Source: Anarhynchus alexandrinus (lineage: Eukaryota; Chordata; Aves; Charadriiformes; Charadriidae). Taken from it: DNA of 64,000 bases. The notes under the pieces are model-generated. The model saw only the letters and a list, made by a program, of their open reading frames with translations. It did no database searches and was not told where the DNA came from. Shown here piece after piece: positions 1 to 10,852 of the stretch (within the stretch, counting starts at the first letter, position 1; each line of letters starts with the position of its first letter). The position numbers and the translations under genes were made by a program. The stretch lies in the NCBI GenBank assembly GCA_008711295.1, contig VUYV01000044.1, positions 2,217,247-2,281,246 on the forward strand. The letters are read 5' to 3'.

Positions 1-904
1 CATTACTGTTAAACTTTTATAGTGTAGTGGTGGTGACAAACAGATCTGAAAACTCACTGTGCAAACTAGCTACTGTGCAAATATGGATACAGTTAGGATG
101 TCTTTGGAGTCATATTCACTGGTACATACATGAATTGAAAAAAAACATCAGCTCAAAATTACCTCCTGAAACTTTCTTTCAAGATGCACATTAATGTCAG
201 TGGACTTTCCAGGACTTGTGATGCAATCCGGTATTGGAGAGTGGTTGGATTTTGAAGTGGTCAGCTGTTCAAAGGGGACAAAGTGCTCATCCATCGGCAA
301 ACAAAATAAATAAGGCAAAAGCTAAGGCCAGCCTTAGACCATCCGTGCCATCTGCCAGCTCACAGGGCTGAGCTGATTTCACCACAGTGGAACTTTGCCA
401 GGCTAAAACAAAGAAACCACAGAACTTATGGGCAGCCACTGCAAGGAGGCAGGGGCTGTTCAAGAGGTGTTGAGTATATACCCCCTCTCCCCAGATCGCA
501 GGCTACGTGCTCCCAGAATGCCCATGTGTTTGAACTGCACAGTGCAAATGAAAGTGCAGGGAAATGAGTTACAAGAAATCAGCACGTTGTGAACAAAACA
601 AGAAAGCAAAAGGGTAGAGCAGCTGATAAATGCCTCAAGTGCAAGGGGTGGATTCATACAAACGAGACCAAATCTAAGGATTTTCAAAGAGAAGGAAAAA
701 GGAGGAAAAGGAAAACAGAGTTAAGTTCCAGTAAATATCCTTGCTGTATTTAAACTAGACTTTATATACTGGAGAGGGCTGAAGAAAAGACCTAAGAGAA
801 CCTTCCTTGACCAACTCAGAAAACTTTTACCTCTTCCTAAGATCTCAAAATTCAGTAAAATTCCAGACAGAAATGTATTTCCTTTATAATAAATATTACC
901 TAAT
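1..904. other. Unique sequence, no gene seen
   Basis: AT-leaning single-copy-looking DNA. The only long open frame (minus strand, 460-687, 75 codons) resembles no family I know and has no convincing splice context. A donor-like GAGGTAATTT on the minus strand near 155-165 is within chance expectation. I recognise no repeat here. Confidence 0.6.
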
Positions 905-1055
905 GAGTCTCATGTGAGACTGAACTCTGTTTTCTATTCCCAGCAGCAAGTGATACCAGACAAATAACTGAGCTGAACTGTGCCTCAGTTTCTCTTTCCA
1001 CAAAATGGGGGAATATCACCTTTTATAAAGCACTTACAGCTGTTTGGATGAGGCA
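905..1055 (+). repeat. MIR-type CORE-SINE remnant
   Basis: The stretch around 980-1035 reads CTGTGCCTCAGTTTC followed by an AAAATGGGGGAATAT run. This is the 3' half of the MIR consensus, where the tRNA-derived SINE reads 'tgcctcagtttcctcatctgtaaaatgggaataat'-like. The left part (about 905-975) is badly diverged. MIR elements are ancient amniote SINEs mobilised by L2-type LINEs and long inactive. Family assignment is from memory of the consensus and the exact ends are uncertain. Confidence 0.7.
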
Positions 1056-4000
1056 CAAGTTAAGTGTGTAAGTTTAAAACACAGTTATTTATATTAAATA
1101 ATTCATTAAGCCAGCCTGTATGTTGCTATTTTCTCCCCACCCCAAGCTCATAGAGGAACGTTCTGAAAAAACGTCCCCTTGAATAATCAATAACCAAGTT
1201 ACACATAAAGTCTGTATTTCACAAAACATCATTCAGCTTACTGCTAGCGGGGGATGGAAAGCAGAATTTGTTGGGGAAGAACATGCTGGAGGACAAATTT
1301 TCCCTCCCCTGTACAAAGTTCGGGTTTCCCTGAATTTTGTAGCTGAGAAAGAGGCCAGTCATGTCCCATTGGGGCTGCAGAGAAGATGCTCATCCAAACC
1401 TGAATGGTGAGCACAGACGAATAAAACCTCTTTATACATATTTTACTAACACAGGGACCTTCCCACTGTCTTAGAACGCGGGAGGAATTTAGAAACCACA
1501 GAACATACTCATCAAAAGGAAGGTAAGCAGCAAAGCCACTGTTTTTTGCGTTGTCCCTTCTCCTCCCAGCAGGTATGCAGACAAATGCATGTTTTATACA
1601 GTTGGCCTGCACTGGTGAAACTCTGGGGAAAATATAGACCAAGTACTCTGGGTTCTGAAGGTTAACACACTAGGATGACAACGTAGTCAAGAAGAAAGCA
1701 TAGGCAGGGGTTTCTTACACTAGTTAGTACCTGGCCTCTTCTTTTTACATCAGGGCAAAATCTAGACTCAAGGGAAAGCTCAGTCATTTACTCAGAGCGC
1801 CTCACTAATACGCATCCTCATAGCAATAACAAAATGAAATGCCCCGCCCTTCTCAGGAGATGGCTTCATGTCTCTGAGCAGAGCTGAGAAATTCTCTTTA
1901 CTGAACAGAAATCTTGTCCTAATGGGACCATGTCACAATTCAATGTAATGACAATGGGGGGATATATCACCTTCACACCCCCTATTCTGCCAGATGTAGC
2001 TAGCAAGGTCTGCTGCTCATTTCCATGCGCAGATCTGATTTGGAATGGGACGCAACTGATGCTGTTGCCTTCTCATTCTGATTCTGTGCGCTTGTAAAAG
2101 CCAGCCCCAGCACACTGGCATGGAGACCTAACCTTCATCAGTGCTATTCAGAAAATATATATATATCTCAAAATACTCCTCTCTGAGCACTATTCAGTTC
2201 TTGACTAAGACTGCCGACTTCTTTACAGGCTAAAAAATTATACTGAAACAATGGGTTGGAAATTCTGTTTCCTCTGTGTTGTGGGTTAACCAGCAGTGCC
2301 CACAACTATGTGCCCAAGGTAGATTGTCATCATTGACACGTCCTTGTGATAAGGCTTTGGTGGTCTACTTTACTAAGGAGAACTGAACTCTGAATTTGCT
2401 ACTGCAGTCTGCCTCCCCTGGTCTACTGGATCTGAACCAGAAAGGACTTTCACCAAAAATGACCTTGGAAAAAGCATTCTTCCTTTATCCGGTCAAGAGA
2501 AAAGCTAGAAAACCAATAAAATTTTTGGAATGAACCGTCACTAGGACATTTTCCAGAGGCCAAATGTGCACAGATGTTACACATCTGCACAACCCAGTTA
2601 GCCAGCCCTTCCAGCAATATCTATTTGTTGATAAAGTACTACAATTACAAAACCAGCTTAAATGATGGAGTTAGTTCTCTTTGATCAGGTTTCACTGCTT
2701 TGTTCTAGCTGGTTGTTCAGAAGTCTTCCACATCCATGGACATTTCTGCGGGTTTATTTTCTACTGCACCGAAAGACTCTATTTTCTAACTGACAGGACA
2801 CCTTCTTTTCTTTCTACTGTGCATTATTCCCAAAGCAAGCAGTGATCTGAATGAACAAGCAAGCAATATAAACAAGCAATATATTTTTTTCTGGGAGGAG
2901 ACCAAAGAACTAGTGGCTATACGCATAAAGGTTTCTACAAGCAGAACTGAAAGTAGCATTATCACTGGACACAAGATCAGAACAGCAGTGATTCACGCCG
3001 CCGTGCTCTAATCTAGGCCTCCCTGTCTTGGATGAACACAGTACTCGCCATTCTGCAACAGAATCTCATGAAGGGATGTGCTTCCCCACCTATGCATCTA
3101 GCAAGCATTCAAATAGTGCAACAGAGCTGTGGCCTGCGGGATATGAGGCTGAAGATGGAGGATGGCCAGAACAAGCCTGGCAATTTGCTAGAATGGGGCT
3201 CCATTTCATTCTTTGCAGAAAGGCACATGCTAATAACAGAACACAGTATTGTACTTTAAAAGTTGATGTGATTCTCATCATAGGCCGGTATGATTTCACA
3301 CATTAAGGGCTTTTCCCACTTCCTAGAGATTGATTCTAATTGGAAAGTGCAAGATTTTATAACCTTTGCAAAATCCATTTGTTACCATTAACACTGATAA
3401 TTCTGACCCACCTTAGGACATGCAGCCATGCCAGCACACTTTTGGAACTCACAGGGTTCTTCTCACAGCAAGATCCAAGCTTAATTACTCATGGAGGAAG
3501 TGTAACATTTTTGTGCCCAACTTTGGAAGTGATGTTTTGTATAAGTGTAGGAGTTCCTAGAGGAATTTGCTGGGATGGAATACCTTAGGCACTTCAGAAA
3601 GTTCTGTTCTGCTTTACTCTAGTCCAAAAAAATTAGCCACATAAATTTGCTAAGTGCAGAGGCCAGGGTTGAGACCTGATGAACTGTTTGAATGACAGTC
3701 TGAAAAATGTCAGTGCTCAAAGGGTAGGAACTACCTGAAAAACAAGTTAAAAAAGGCAGTATCAAGAGTTTCATCCCATGGTAGAGCAGAGTTGTGTGTT
3801 GGCAACTGGCCCATATGGGTCTTAGGCTGGGTTTCTGATAAGGCAGGAGGGAGGAGAATGGGGGAGACTTGTACTGGTGTTCCAGAAGTAGAACAACTGG
3901 CTGGAAAGAAGAAGCTGCACAGATAAATTGGACCAGCAATGCCTCACTAAGATGCCTGAAGCCAAAGCTGCCTGAAAGGGGGAAACTATGGCCCCACTTC

Positions 4001-7000
4001 AGAACAAAGAAGTGAAAAGGCCATGGGCTGGGTCATGCCTCGTGAAAATGACAACACCGTATTTTTAAGCTAAACAAAAAAAAAAGGGGGGGGGGGAGAA
4101 AAAGGAACACAGAAAAATCAGTCCACCCACGCAGCCATCCTTTCACACAAAATACTAACAGCATGGAGACGGGGGCAAAACATATTTATTTTTAGTGCTG
4201 CTGTTTGCTTACAAACTGCAGCTCTCACAAATACAGGGTCACTGAGGTAAGAGAGAGGTCACATTCTTTCAGCAAAGTCCCCATCCCTGTGAAACTTGCT
4301 TCCCTTCTGGGTCCTGACATGAGCACAAATTTCAGAGATTTGGAAAGACTGACTGAAATTCTCTCCTTTCTCCAAAGGACCTCACCTCAGAGTCCAGAGG
4401 GTCTGATAGAAATTCCCATATAAACAGAACTGAGTAGAAGTGCAGTTCTGGATTTACTGGGGCCTTCAACACAAATGGATGGCAGAAAGCTAAGGGAAGA
4501 ATGGAGGGATTAAATCCAGATGGACAATGAAACCCTACTGACACTTAGGGATGATGAATGAAAAATGTCCCCTCAAGTATCTTTTACTGTTCAGGTTAGA
4601 CAGTCTGGAGAGGGACTCACTGCAGAACTGAGATGAGATGGTCTTCAGTTCCAAGAACATCTGGCATCCTTGGAGCGAGGAGGAGGTTCCTCAGACAGGT
4701 GTCACAGGGAAGGTTTTGCCTGAATTCTGGAATGATAGTAATGCCATGGGGGATGCTGAAGGAAGCGAGTAGAACTGCAACAGGTCCTAGACCTAAGTAT
4801 TAGGGGCAGATTAAACTCAGACCAGTGCTGGCACATCTCTTTCCTCTTAGGTTCATGAATGAACGGGAAAGACATAAAAGGAGGGAGGCCATAGCTGTCC
4901 TAACAATTAGTGCTGTGTCCAAAGGAGCAGATGTGAGCATGAGGAAAAGATTATTCAACAGACCCTTACCAACACTAGAGTGTGAACAAACAGGGTGCCC
5001 TCCTCACTATCCCCACTCACTGTAATGCACATTTTCAGCCAAGAAACTCAAGATACATGTGTGACAGCATTCACCAAGTCACAGGCTGTGTACAGTTGCT
5101 CTTCCTTCTCCTTTTCATTTGCTTGGAGGCCCCTGCCTTCGCTGAGAAACCTTTTCCTTCCCTGATTTTTTTGAGTTGCTGACATAACGGTTTCCTTTTT
5201 ATTTTTTTCCAGTGAAAATATAGCGAAGAGGAGTAGCCCAGGCCTGACCATGGGGAAGAGGAGTGTGTATGTTACCAGAACCCTCTGTGAGACTCAGACA
5301 GTTCCCCCATGACCATGATTCTCCCACATGATGGTTTCCAAGGGAATACAGAGAAGGCAGCCAGGCAATAAAGAGGGGGTATTTATGATTAAAATTGGGT
5401 TGTTGGGGTCTGTGTGACTTCAGTGTCTGGTTCTGTTTGAATCTCCAACCAAAGGGAAGGGATAGGGAAGGATAAGGAAGATGTACTGCAGCCAAGGAAA
5501 TGGGTTCTGCCCGGAGCAGAAGCAGGAAGAATTCCCCTAAGGATGAAGAAAACAGCTTACCTGCAGGAGATTCTAAACCCAATTAATGTGTTCTCACCTC
5601 ACTGCTACTGCCTCCCAATGCTTCAGATAGATACAAAAAAGGTAGGAGGGAAAGGGCAAGGTGTGTCTGTCAAAACTACTAGGTGCCCAGCAAAATGGAA
5701 TTGAGCACAAATAACACAGGACTGGAAAGCAGTCACGGAGTCAGGCTCCTGCTGTTACCAGCAGGCACAACACGGGCTAGCTAGCTGAAGACTAGTCCTG
5801 TATGTCCAAGTGTGCTTTAGTCCTGTTTAAATGTTCTTCCTATACACTCACAGGAGGTCAATTAGCAGTCAGGTACAATGACACCACTGCCTTTCCTTTG
5901 AGCCCCCCGACATTAGTAAGAAATAGCTAATTTGCAGGGCAAGGAGGAAGGCTAAGGGGGAAATGCCAGCCATGAGACTTAGTCCAAAAAAGCTGGAAAT
6001 CGCATCCAGCTCAATTTCTAATTTTAGTCACTTTCTGAGGCCGTCAAACACAACATTCTGCTCACCAAACCACTAATTTAGGAAGTGGCTAAATCCTGAG
6101 GAGAGTATGATACTGCTCTAGTCTGTGCATACAGCAATCACACGCACACCAGGGACATCAGCTGGGCTGTGACTTCTGTGAAGGAACAGCTCTAGCCACA
6201 GCCTCATCCTTCTCCTCCCTACTGCTCAAGCTTCAGAGTAGGCCATGAGTAGCAGATAACTCCTTTTATTTGTTTACCTTCCCTTTTGTCATCCTTCAGA
6301 ACAGTGGGAGGGAGGCCACAAACTCTCTCACCCTTGCCAATAAATGGCTCTAGAGTGCTAAGGACCTTGGGGCCCAGCCGATCTGGATCAGACTGGAATG
6401 AGCCAACTGGAGCAACTGGGAAAGCCTATATGGCATCATCTGTCATCTTCAGCTTGGGTTTGTCCTGAGCCAAAATTATGCAAACAGCTCATGATCTGAG
6501 GCCAGTGACAGACTGTTACTCACAGGCTGGCCTCTCTCAGCACTGAGTTTGAACTCTTCATTCATCACCTGCTTTGACAGCTCTTTTTGGTCAAATGGAG
6601 GAACACGTTGCCATAGGATACTGCCCTAGTCAGAATTTGACAGCACTCGCACGTTAGATGTATGTGTGAGCATTAGAAACATCCTCCAGTCATTAAGGAG
6701 AAATAAAAATGTTACTGTTCTGCTACAGTGCTTACCAATATGTCTCAAGTTAGAGAGACACTTCCTCTTTCATACTGGGGTAGCTTCACGTTTACCACAG
6801 AGTAAAAGTAAGCATACAAGGCAAACCACAGCATAGATGATATGCGGCAAGTTCACACCTTCCCTTCCCTTACCCCACAGTAACATATTCCTATCTCCAT
6901 ACCCTTAGAAATAATTATTTTTAATACCCCCTTAGGAATTTTTAAGAATACATTATGCTGTCTAGAAGTTTAAAATGTGGTGATCTATTGTGCTCAGTGT

Positions 7001-7400
7001 GTTCTGACTTTTTGAAAGCAATGACTATGAGGTAAGTGGTACCTTTCAAATACCTTAGTTCCATTGCAGCAGTATTCTGTGACCCCCAAATAACTGTGTG
7101 ATTCACGACTTTTTTTTTTGTAGAAGCAAAAGCTACTCCTAATTATTTCCCTGTGTGGATGCTAATTTGGAATCCACTTTGGAAGTGAGTTAAATTAATT
7201 TGCATTACAACACTCATATCCTGGAACAGTATCCATGCCACTGAGGAACAGCGATCCATTTAAAATTCATACATAAACTTAATCCAAATTAATGACCCTG
7301 TATAGTCAAATCATTTTTACTCAGCCACAGGGAGGAAAAAAAAAAACCATAAGTTGTTTCCCAAATAATTTTCATAGGTAACTTTAAGCCTCTCGAGGCA
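1056..7400. other. Unique sequence with low-complexity patches
   Basis: No recognisable exon. It contains a short (AT) run at 2155-2166 and an A10/G11 run at 4076-4096. Open frames include minus 1244-1642 (132 codons) and minus 5199-5582 (127 codons); neither resembles a known protein. Donor-like strings occur at 4246 (GAGGTAAGA, plus), 7033 (GAGGTAAGTGG, plus) and 5561 (GCAGGTAAGC, minus), but none is paired with a convincing exon. The region lies immediately left of the CpG island, so it could be upstream intergenic DNA, or first intron if the island's gene runs on the minus strand. Confidence 0.55.
4076..4096. repeat. A10-G11 homopolymer junction
   Basis: Ten adenines are followed directly by eleven guanines, then a GA-rich tail (AGAAAAAGG). 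Homopolymer runs of this kind are prone to replication slippage and sequencing-length error, so the exact lengths are unreliable. There is no sign that it is the tail of a retrocopy: the sequence to its left is unique and not gene-like. Confidence 0.9.
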
Positions 7401-8430
7401 GTGAGGCCTGCCAGCTCTTCGTGGGGAAGGGAGCGTGGTGTGGTCAGGACAGGCTTGTTGCGGGCTGTTCGTGCAATTCAATCACGCCCTGCAGCGGCTC
7501 CGGCGGCTACTGCCCCCCGCCCACCACAAGCATCGCCGCACCGCAGCCCTGCGCCCCTCCGTGTCCGTTCGCACCCCCGGCCCGGCGCGGCAGCACCCCC
7601 TCCTGTCCCCGCGGGGCCCCGCAGCCAGGCGCCAGGCGCAGAGAGCCCCCTCGACGGCTATCGCTCGCCCTCCCCCGCCCCCGGTGGCCGCAGCCCCGGG
7701 CCTTGCGGGCCCCGCGATGGAGACGGTGCCGAGCCGCCCTGCCGCGGCTCCGCCCGGCACAGCCCCGCCGGCCTTGCGGGGGATTTCCCCCGGCCCGGCT
7801 CCGCTCGGCTTCTGGTAACCAGAAACACATGACTGTGAGTGGTGAGGCTGCTTACTGTTACTGCAATTAAGTCTGTTGGTAACTGAAACTGCATCACCTA
7901 ATTAGAGCAGCACGAAAAGCAACTCCCTGCAACGCCACGCCTGGGGCTCGGCCGGCCGCCCTCTGCGGCCGGGGACGGCGGCCTCCACACGGCCGTGGCC
8001 CCCGCGCCCTCCCTGCCTCCCTCCGCCGCGCCGGACGGGCAGCCCGGGGGCAGCGGGGGGCCGGGCGAGTGGAGCGGGCTTCCCTCCCGCCGCCGCCGGG
8101 AGCTGAGCGGACCTCAGCCGGTGCGCAGCGGCAATGCAGCTCCTCCTCCTTCGAGGGGACCTGCTGCGGCGGGGCGGGGGGGCTTGCTCCGGTGCTCCCC
8201 TAGCAGGCACGGCTCACACGGGTTCGGTGCTGCGGTGCTGCACCCAAATCTCACGGTGGCAAAGCCTGCGGAATTCCAGAGTACAGTATGTGCGCATCGC
8301 AGCCGGACGTGCGGCCAGCCCCGCGAGTCGCACTCTCACACCCGCGCTGGCACTTGCGTGCCGCCCCTGCCCGTCCACGCAGGATGGCAGCGTTTGTTAC
8401 TCACCGGAAAACACGACTCACATATGAGTT
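7401..8430. promoter_or_regulatory. CpG island, probable promoter of an unidentified gene
   Basis: Two GC- and CpG-dense blocks (about 7485-7815 and 7935-8360) stand out from AT-leaning flanks. Bases 7741-7800 hold nine CpGs in 60 bases, while 8701-8760 hold none. GC boxes of Sp1/KLF type are visible (CCCCCGCCCC near 7672-7682, GGGGCGGGG at 8171-8179), as is an NRF1-like TGCGCATCGC near 8290. I see no TATA box. In birds such islands usually mark broad promoters of housekeeping or developmental genes. Direction cannot be fixed: the plus strand has a GACTGTGAGTGG donor-like string near 7833, and the minus strand has CCGGTGAGTAAC near 8400. Short ATG frames inside (7716 and 8134, plus) are open mainly because GC-rich DNA lacks stops, and I recognise neither peptide. 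Confidence 0.75.
7818..7932. promoter_or_regulatory. AT-richer core between the two CpG blocks
   Basis: About 115 bases nearly free of CpG separate the two CpG-dense halves of the island. They include a CTAATTAGAG string (homeodomain-type TAATTA core) near 7897-7906 and two close TTACTG/TGGTAACTG-type strings. In CpG-island promoters a CpG-poor notch can be the nucleosome-free core between divergent start sites, or a separate transcription-factor platform. That reading is inference; what is seen is only the composition change and the TAATTA core. Confidence 0.3.
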
Positions 8431-9334
8431 CTGGGGCTTTTTGCACTGGGAGGCTGACATGCCCTCCCCCTCCAGACGTGGGAATCTGATGGTACATGTG
8501 CTTTCACTTTTGCATTCAACTGACCTACATTGTAAGCAGTCACTTGGAATCACATTGCTTTCCCAGCTGATTTTGAGTCCAGACTTTCAAAAACAAAACA
8601 GTGTCTTAATACATCTCATGTCCCTGCTGATGCCGCGCGCATGCCATCATCCAGGCAATCCCTTTTACAGAAACCTGCTGTTCTTGTTACACTGATCCTT
8701 GACATCAGTTCTGACTTGGAGGCTGATCATGCTGAAAAAAAAATATTGTGAGTGTGCTTGCAAGCATTCTCATTATCGCAAGGAAAGTAGGGTGAGGAAC
8801 AGTTAAATCCAAAATATGCTCAAACACAAAACAAATGGATTAAGACACCTTCCAATACTGCACACTCTATGTCTACCAGATTGCCAGTCTCTGCTGATCA
8901 TGGAAGGATGTGGAATGAACCGTTCATATAATCAGTTCGCCCTGAGCCTGCACAATGGTTAAGTTATAATGAATAGTAAACGAGTTAGCAATAAATTGAA
9001 CAAGTAGCTTGTTTGGTGACAGTCTGTAACTGCCATAGCTTGGAGCACTGCGGCATTCCAGTGAAACTCCAACACAATCTGGGGAGAAGAAAAAGGAAAT
9101 GCATCTATTCAGCTGCGTATTGTGTATTGCTCAGATCTGGCAATGCTTAACAGGAAATGGGAAGAAGAGTCTTAATTTTCGAGTAGTGTTTCCCAAACCA
9201 TTTGAAAATCTACTGAGTCTTGGAGTGCAGGCAAATTTACAAAGCAATTCTGCAGCGGTGGAGCTTCAAAGGCAGCCTCCCAGTGTGAGTAAGCCTCACA
9301 TTTGCATGTGCAAACAGCACTAACACATACAAAG

Positions 9335-9410
9335 CAGGCCCAAGTTTTCAGAACTGCATGCGTGCTTTTATGCAGCCAGTATGCACATAAAATTACTGTA
9401 ATTGTACTTC
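9335..9410. repeat. Possible decayed palindromic MITE-like element
   Basis: The phrase CAGGCCCAAGTTTTCAGAA followed by TGCATGCGTGC and TATGCACATAAAATTACTG resembles a family of short, partly self-complementary amniote elements whose copies start with 'ggcccaaattttcaaaa'-like sequence. The copy is heavily diverged and I give no family name. It could be chance similarity. Confidence 0.25.
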
Positions 9411-9511
9411 CATATTAAAGGTATGTACCAACCCTTTTAATTTGTATAGAGATCACTGCTTAATTACCTGCACTATGCTATAATCTAACTTCAAGAAAAA
9501 TTGTGCTATAA

Positions 9512-9549
9512 CAGTATATACAGGCGTCTAAACACATATGTATATACTG
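9512..9549. repeat. Inverted repeat, 10-bp arms
   Basis: CAGTATATAC (9512-9521) is perfectly complementary to GTATATACTG (9540-9549) across an 18-base loop. The arms are AT-rich and do not extend into flanking sequence, so the hairpin is too short for a typical pre-miRNA. It could fold in RNA or be a chance palindrome in AT-rich DNA. Confidence 0.6.
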
Positions 9550-10767
9550 CTTGTAAATATGAGTATTAGCTGATGTATTCAGTGTATGCAGAGAAAGTAA
9601 GGAAGTCTAGGGTCTGCATAGTGCTGCATACAAAAGTGAAAGTAAATTAGTACCCAAACAGAGCCTGCTTTTACAAAATATTTATTGTAGGAAAAGTTGT
9701 GTGCACTGCTCCACTCAATACGTCTACCTTTTTTTTATGATGGTGAAATTAGAGCTGATGTAGAGGACACAATCTTTCGTGGCTGGGAAAACATCTCTAG
9801 AGTTCTGCATGATAATTCTTACCTGCAATCATACACACACATATTAAGAAGAGAATTACTGAGGTTTGTACAGAAAACAAAGGACATTTCTGTACTTTTC
9901 TGTGAGTCTGTAACAGCTCCACGATCATACAAAAATCCAGTAACTGCTGATACTAGGCTTGGTAAGGCTGAAATTAGAAGATCACTTTTAAGAAATGACA
10001 CTGATCCACCTAAACCACACTGAGGAACAATCCCTTATTTTAAGCCCTGCAATTGATACTTGTGCATCCAAATATTAAACAATCAATTTCTTTATAATTT
10101 GTTGTCCTTCTCATCTGAAGGGCTCACAAACATTAAAGGTTTTTCATACCACCTTGGCATAGTCACCGTGGACAATATTCTTAGCCCATTCTCAGCACAG
10201 AGAGATAGGAACAGATCTATCTTCTGCTCTTGCAATAACAGTTCCCAGGCTGCAGCTCCTCTCTCAATGCTCTTTGTTGGCTATTTAGGAATTGAAGGGC
10301 AAGGCTGCCTTTCTAGAACTAGTTATGCAGTTCCCACTTGTGAAACATAAGAAAAATGTATTTTTCATACTAATCGGCAATAAACCACGGCATGTCCCAT
10401 ACCCTGCCTCCTGCTGTAACCCCACACCCAACAGTTCAGACATCCCCTCACTCAAGCACCTCTACTATTGTGCAATGGCATAGACGGGGAAAATAATTCT
10501 TTCTTAACTCTAGCAGTTGAACTCTTTGCACTCTGCAGCATGAGACTGGATCATACTGTTCATTATCTTATCTTCCTCAAGTACATGTTACTAATGGTCT
10601 AAAAATTAGCCAGGCCTTCTGTAAAAATCCACCCACTCAGCTGGTACCTTTGACTCAGTTGAATGGCAGTGTTGGGGTTGACACATTCAAAAACCCCCAT
10701 ATATCTCCCTAGTGCAAAAACAAAGCATAAGCTTACAGAACCAGTTGGTCAGGGACTAACTTTCGCA

Positions 10768-10852
10768 CTCTGTGTTTGTACTGCACCCAGCACAACTGAG
10801 ATCTGTTGAACAGCCGGGACTCTTAAACACTATTATAATACATACATATAAT
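10768..10852 (+). repeat. 3' tail of an ancient MIR/L2-type amniote element
   Basis: CTCTGTGTTTGTACTGCACC, then CAGCACAACTGAGATCTG and a TATTATAATACATACATATAA end, matches the general plan of an old amniote tail ('ttgtacagcgcctagcacaatggggtcctgatc ... gtaatacaaataat'). The same family recurs at 42421-42490 (plus) and 57714-57800 (minus). I assign it to the MIR/L2 group from memory only; exact subfamily unknown. Confidence 0.5.

Larger units (their letters stand above)
8431..10767. other. Unique sequence right of the CpG island
   Basis: No recognised exon. A plus frame at 9697-10023 (108 codons) is the longest; its translation is not family-like. Other contents are an NRF1-like CCGCGCGCATGCC at 8633-8645, a short inverted repeat at 9512-9549, and a possible decayed palindromic element at about 9335-9410. 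If the CpG-island gene is transcribed on the plus strand, this would be the start of its first intron. Confidence 0.5.

Noticed and set aside
1244..1642. 132-codon minus frame
   Set aside because: No similarity to any family I know and no exon signals at its edges.
2280..2340. TGTTGTGGGTTAACC... resembling the start of an avian endogenous-retrovirus LTR
   Set aside because: Similarity stops after about 15 bases; no LTR end, poly(A) signal arrangement or flanking duplication.
7401..8695. Several long overlapping frames on both strands inside the CpG island
   Set aside because: GC-rich DNA has few stop codons; the translations are Pro/Arg/Ala/Gly repeats in all frames at once, the expected shadow of composition. 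A real short first exon may be hidden here but cannot be picked out.
9697..10023. 108-codon plus frame with a superficially protein-like middle
   Set aside because: No family resemblance, no acceptor or Kozak-type start, and one of many frames of this length expected by chance in 64 kb.
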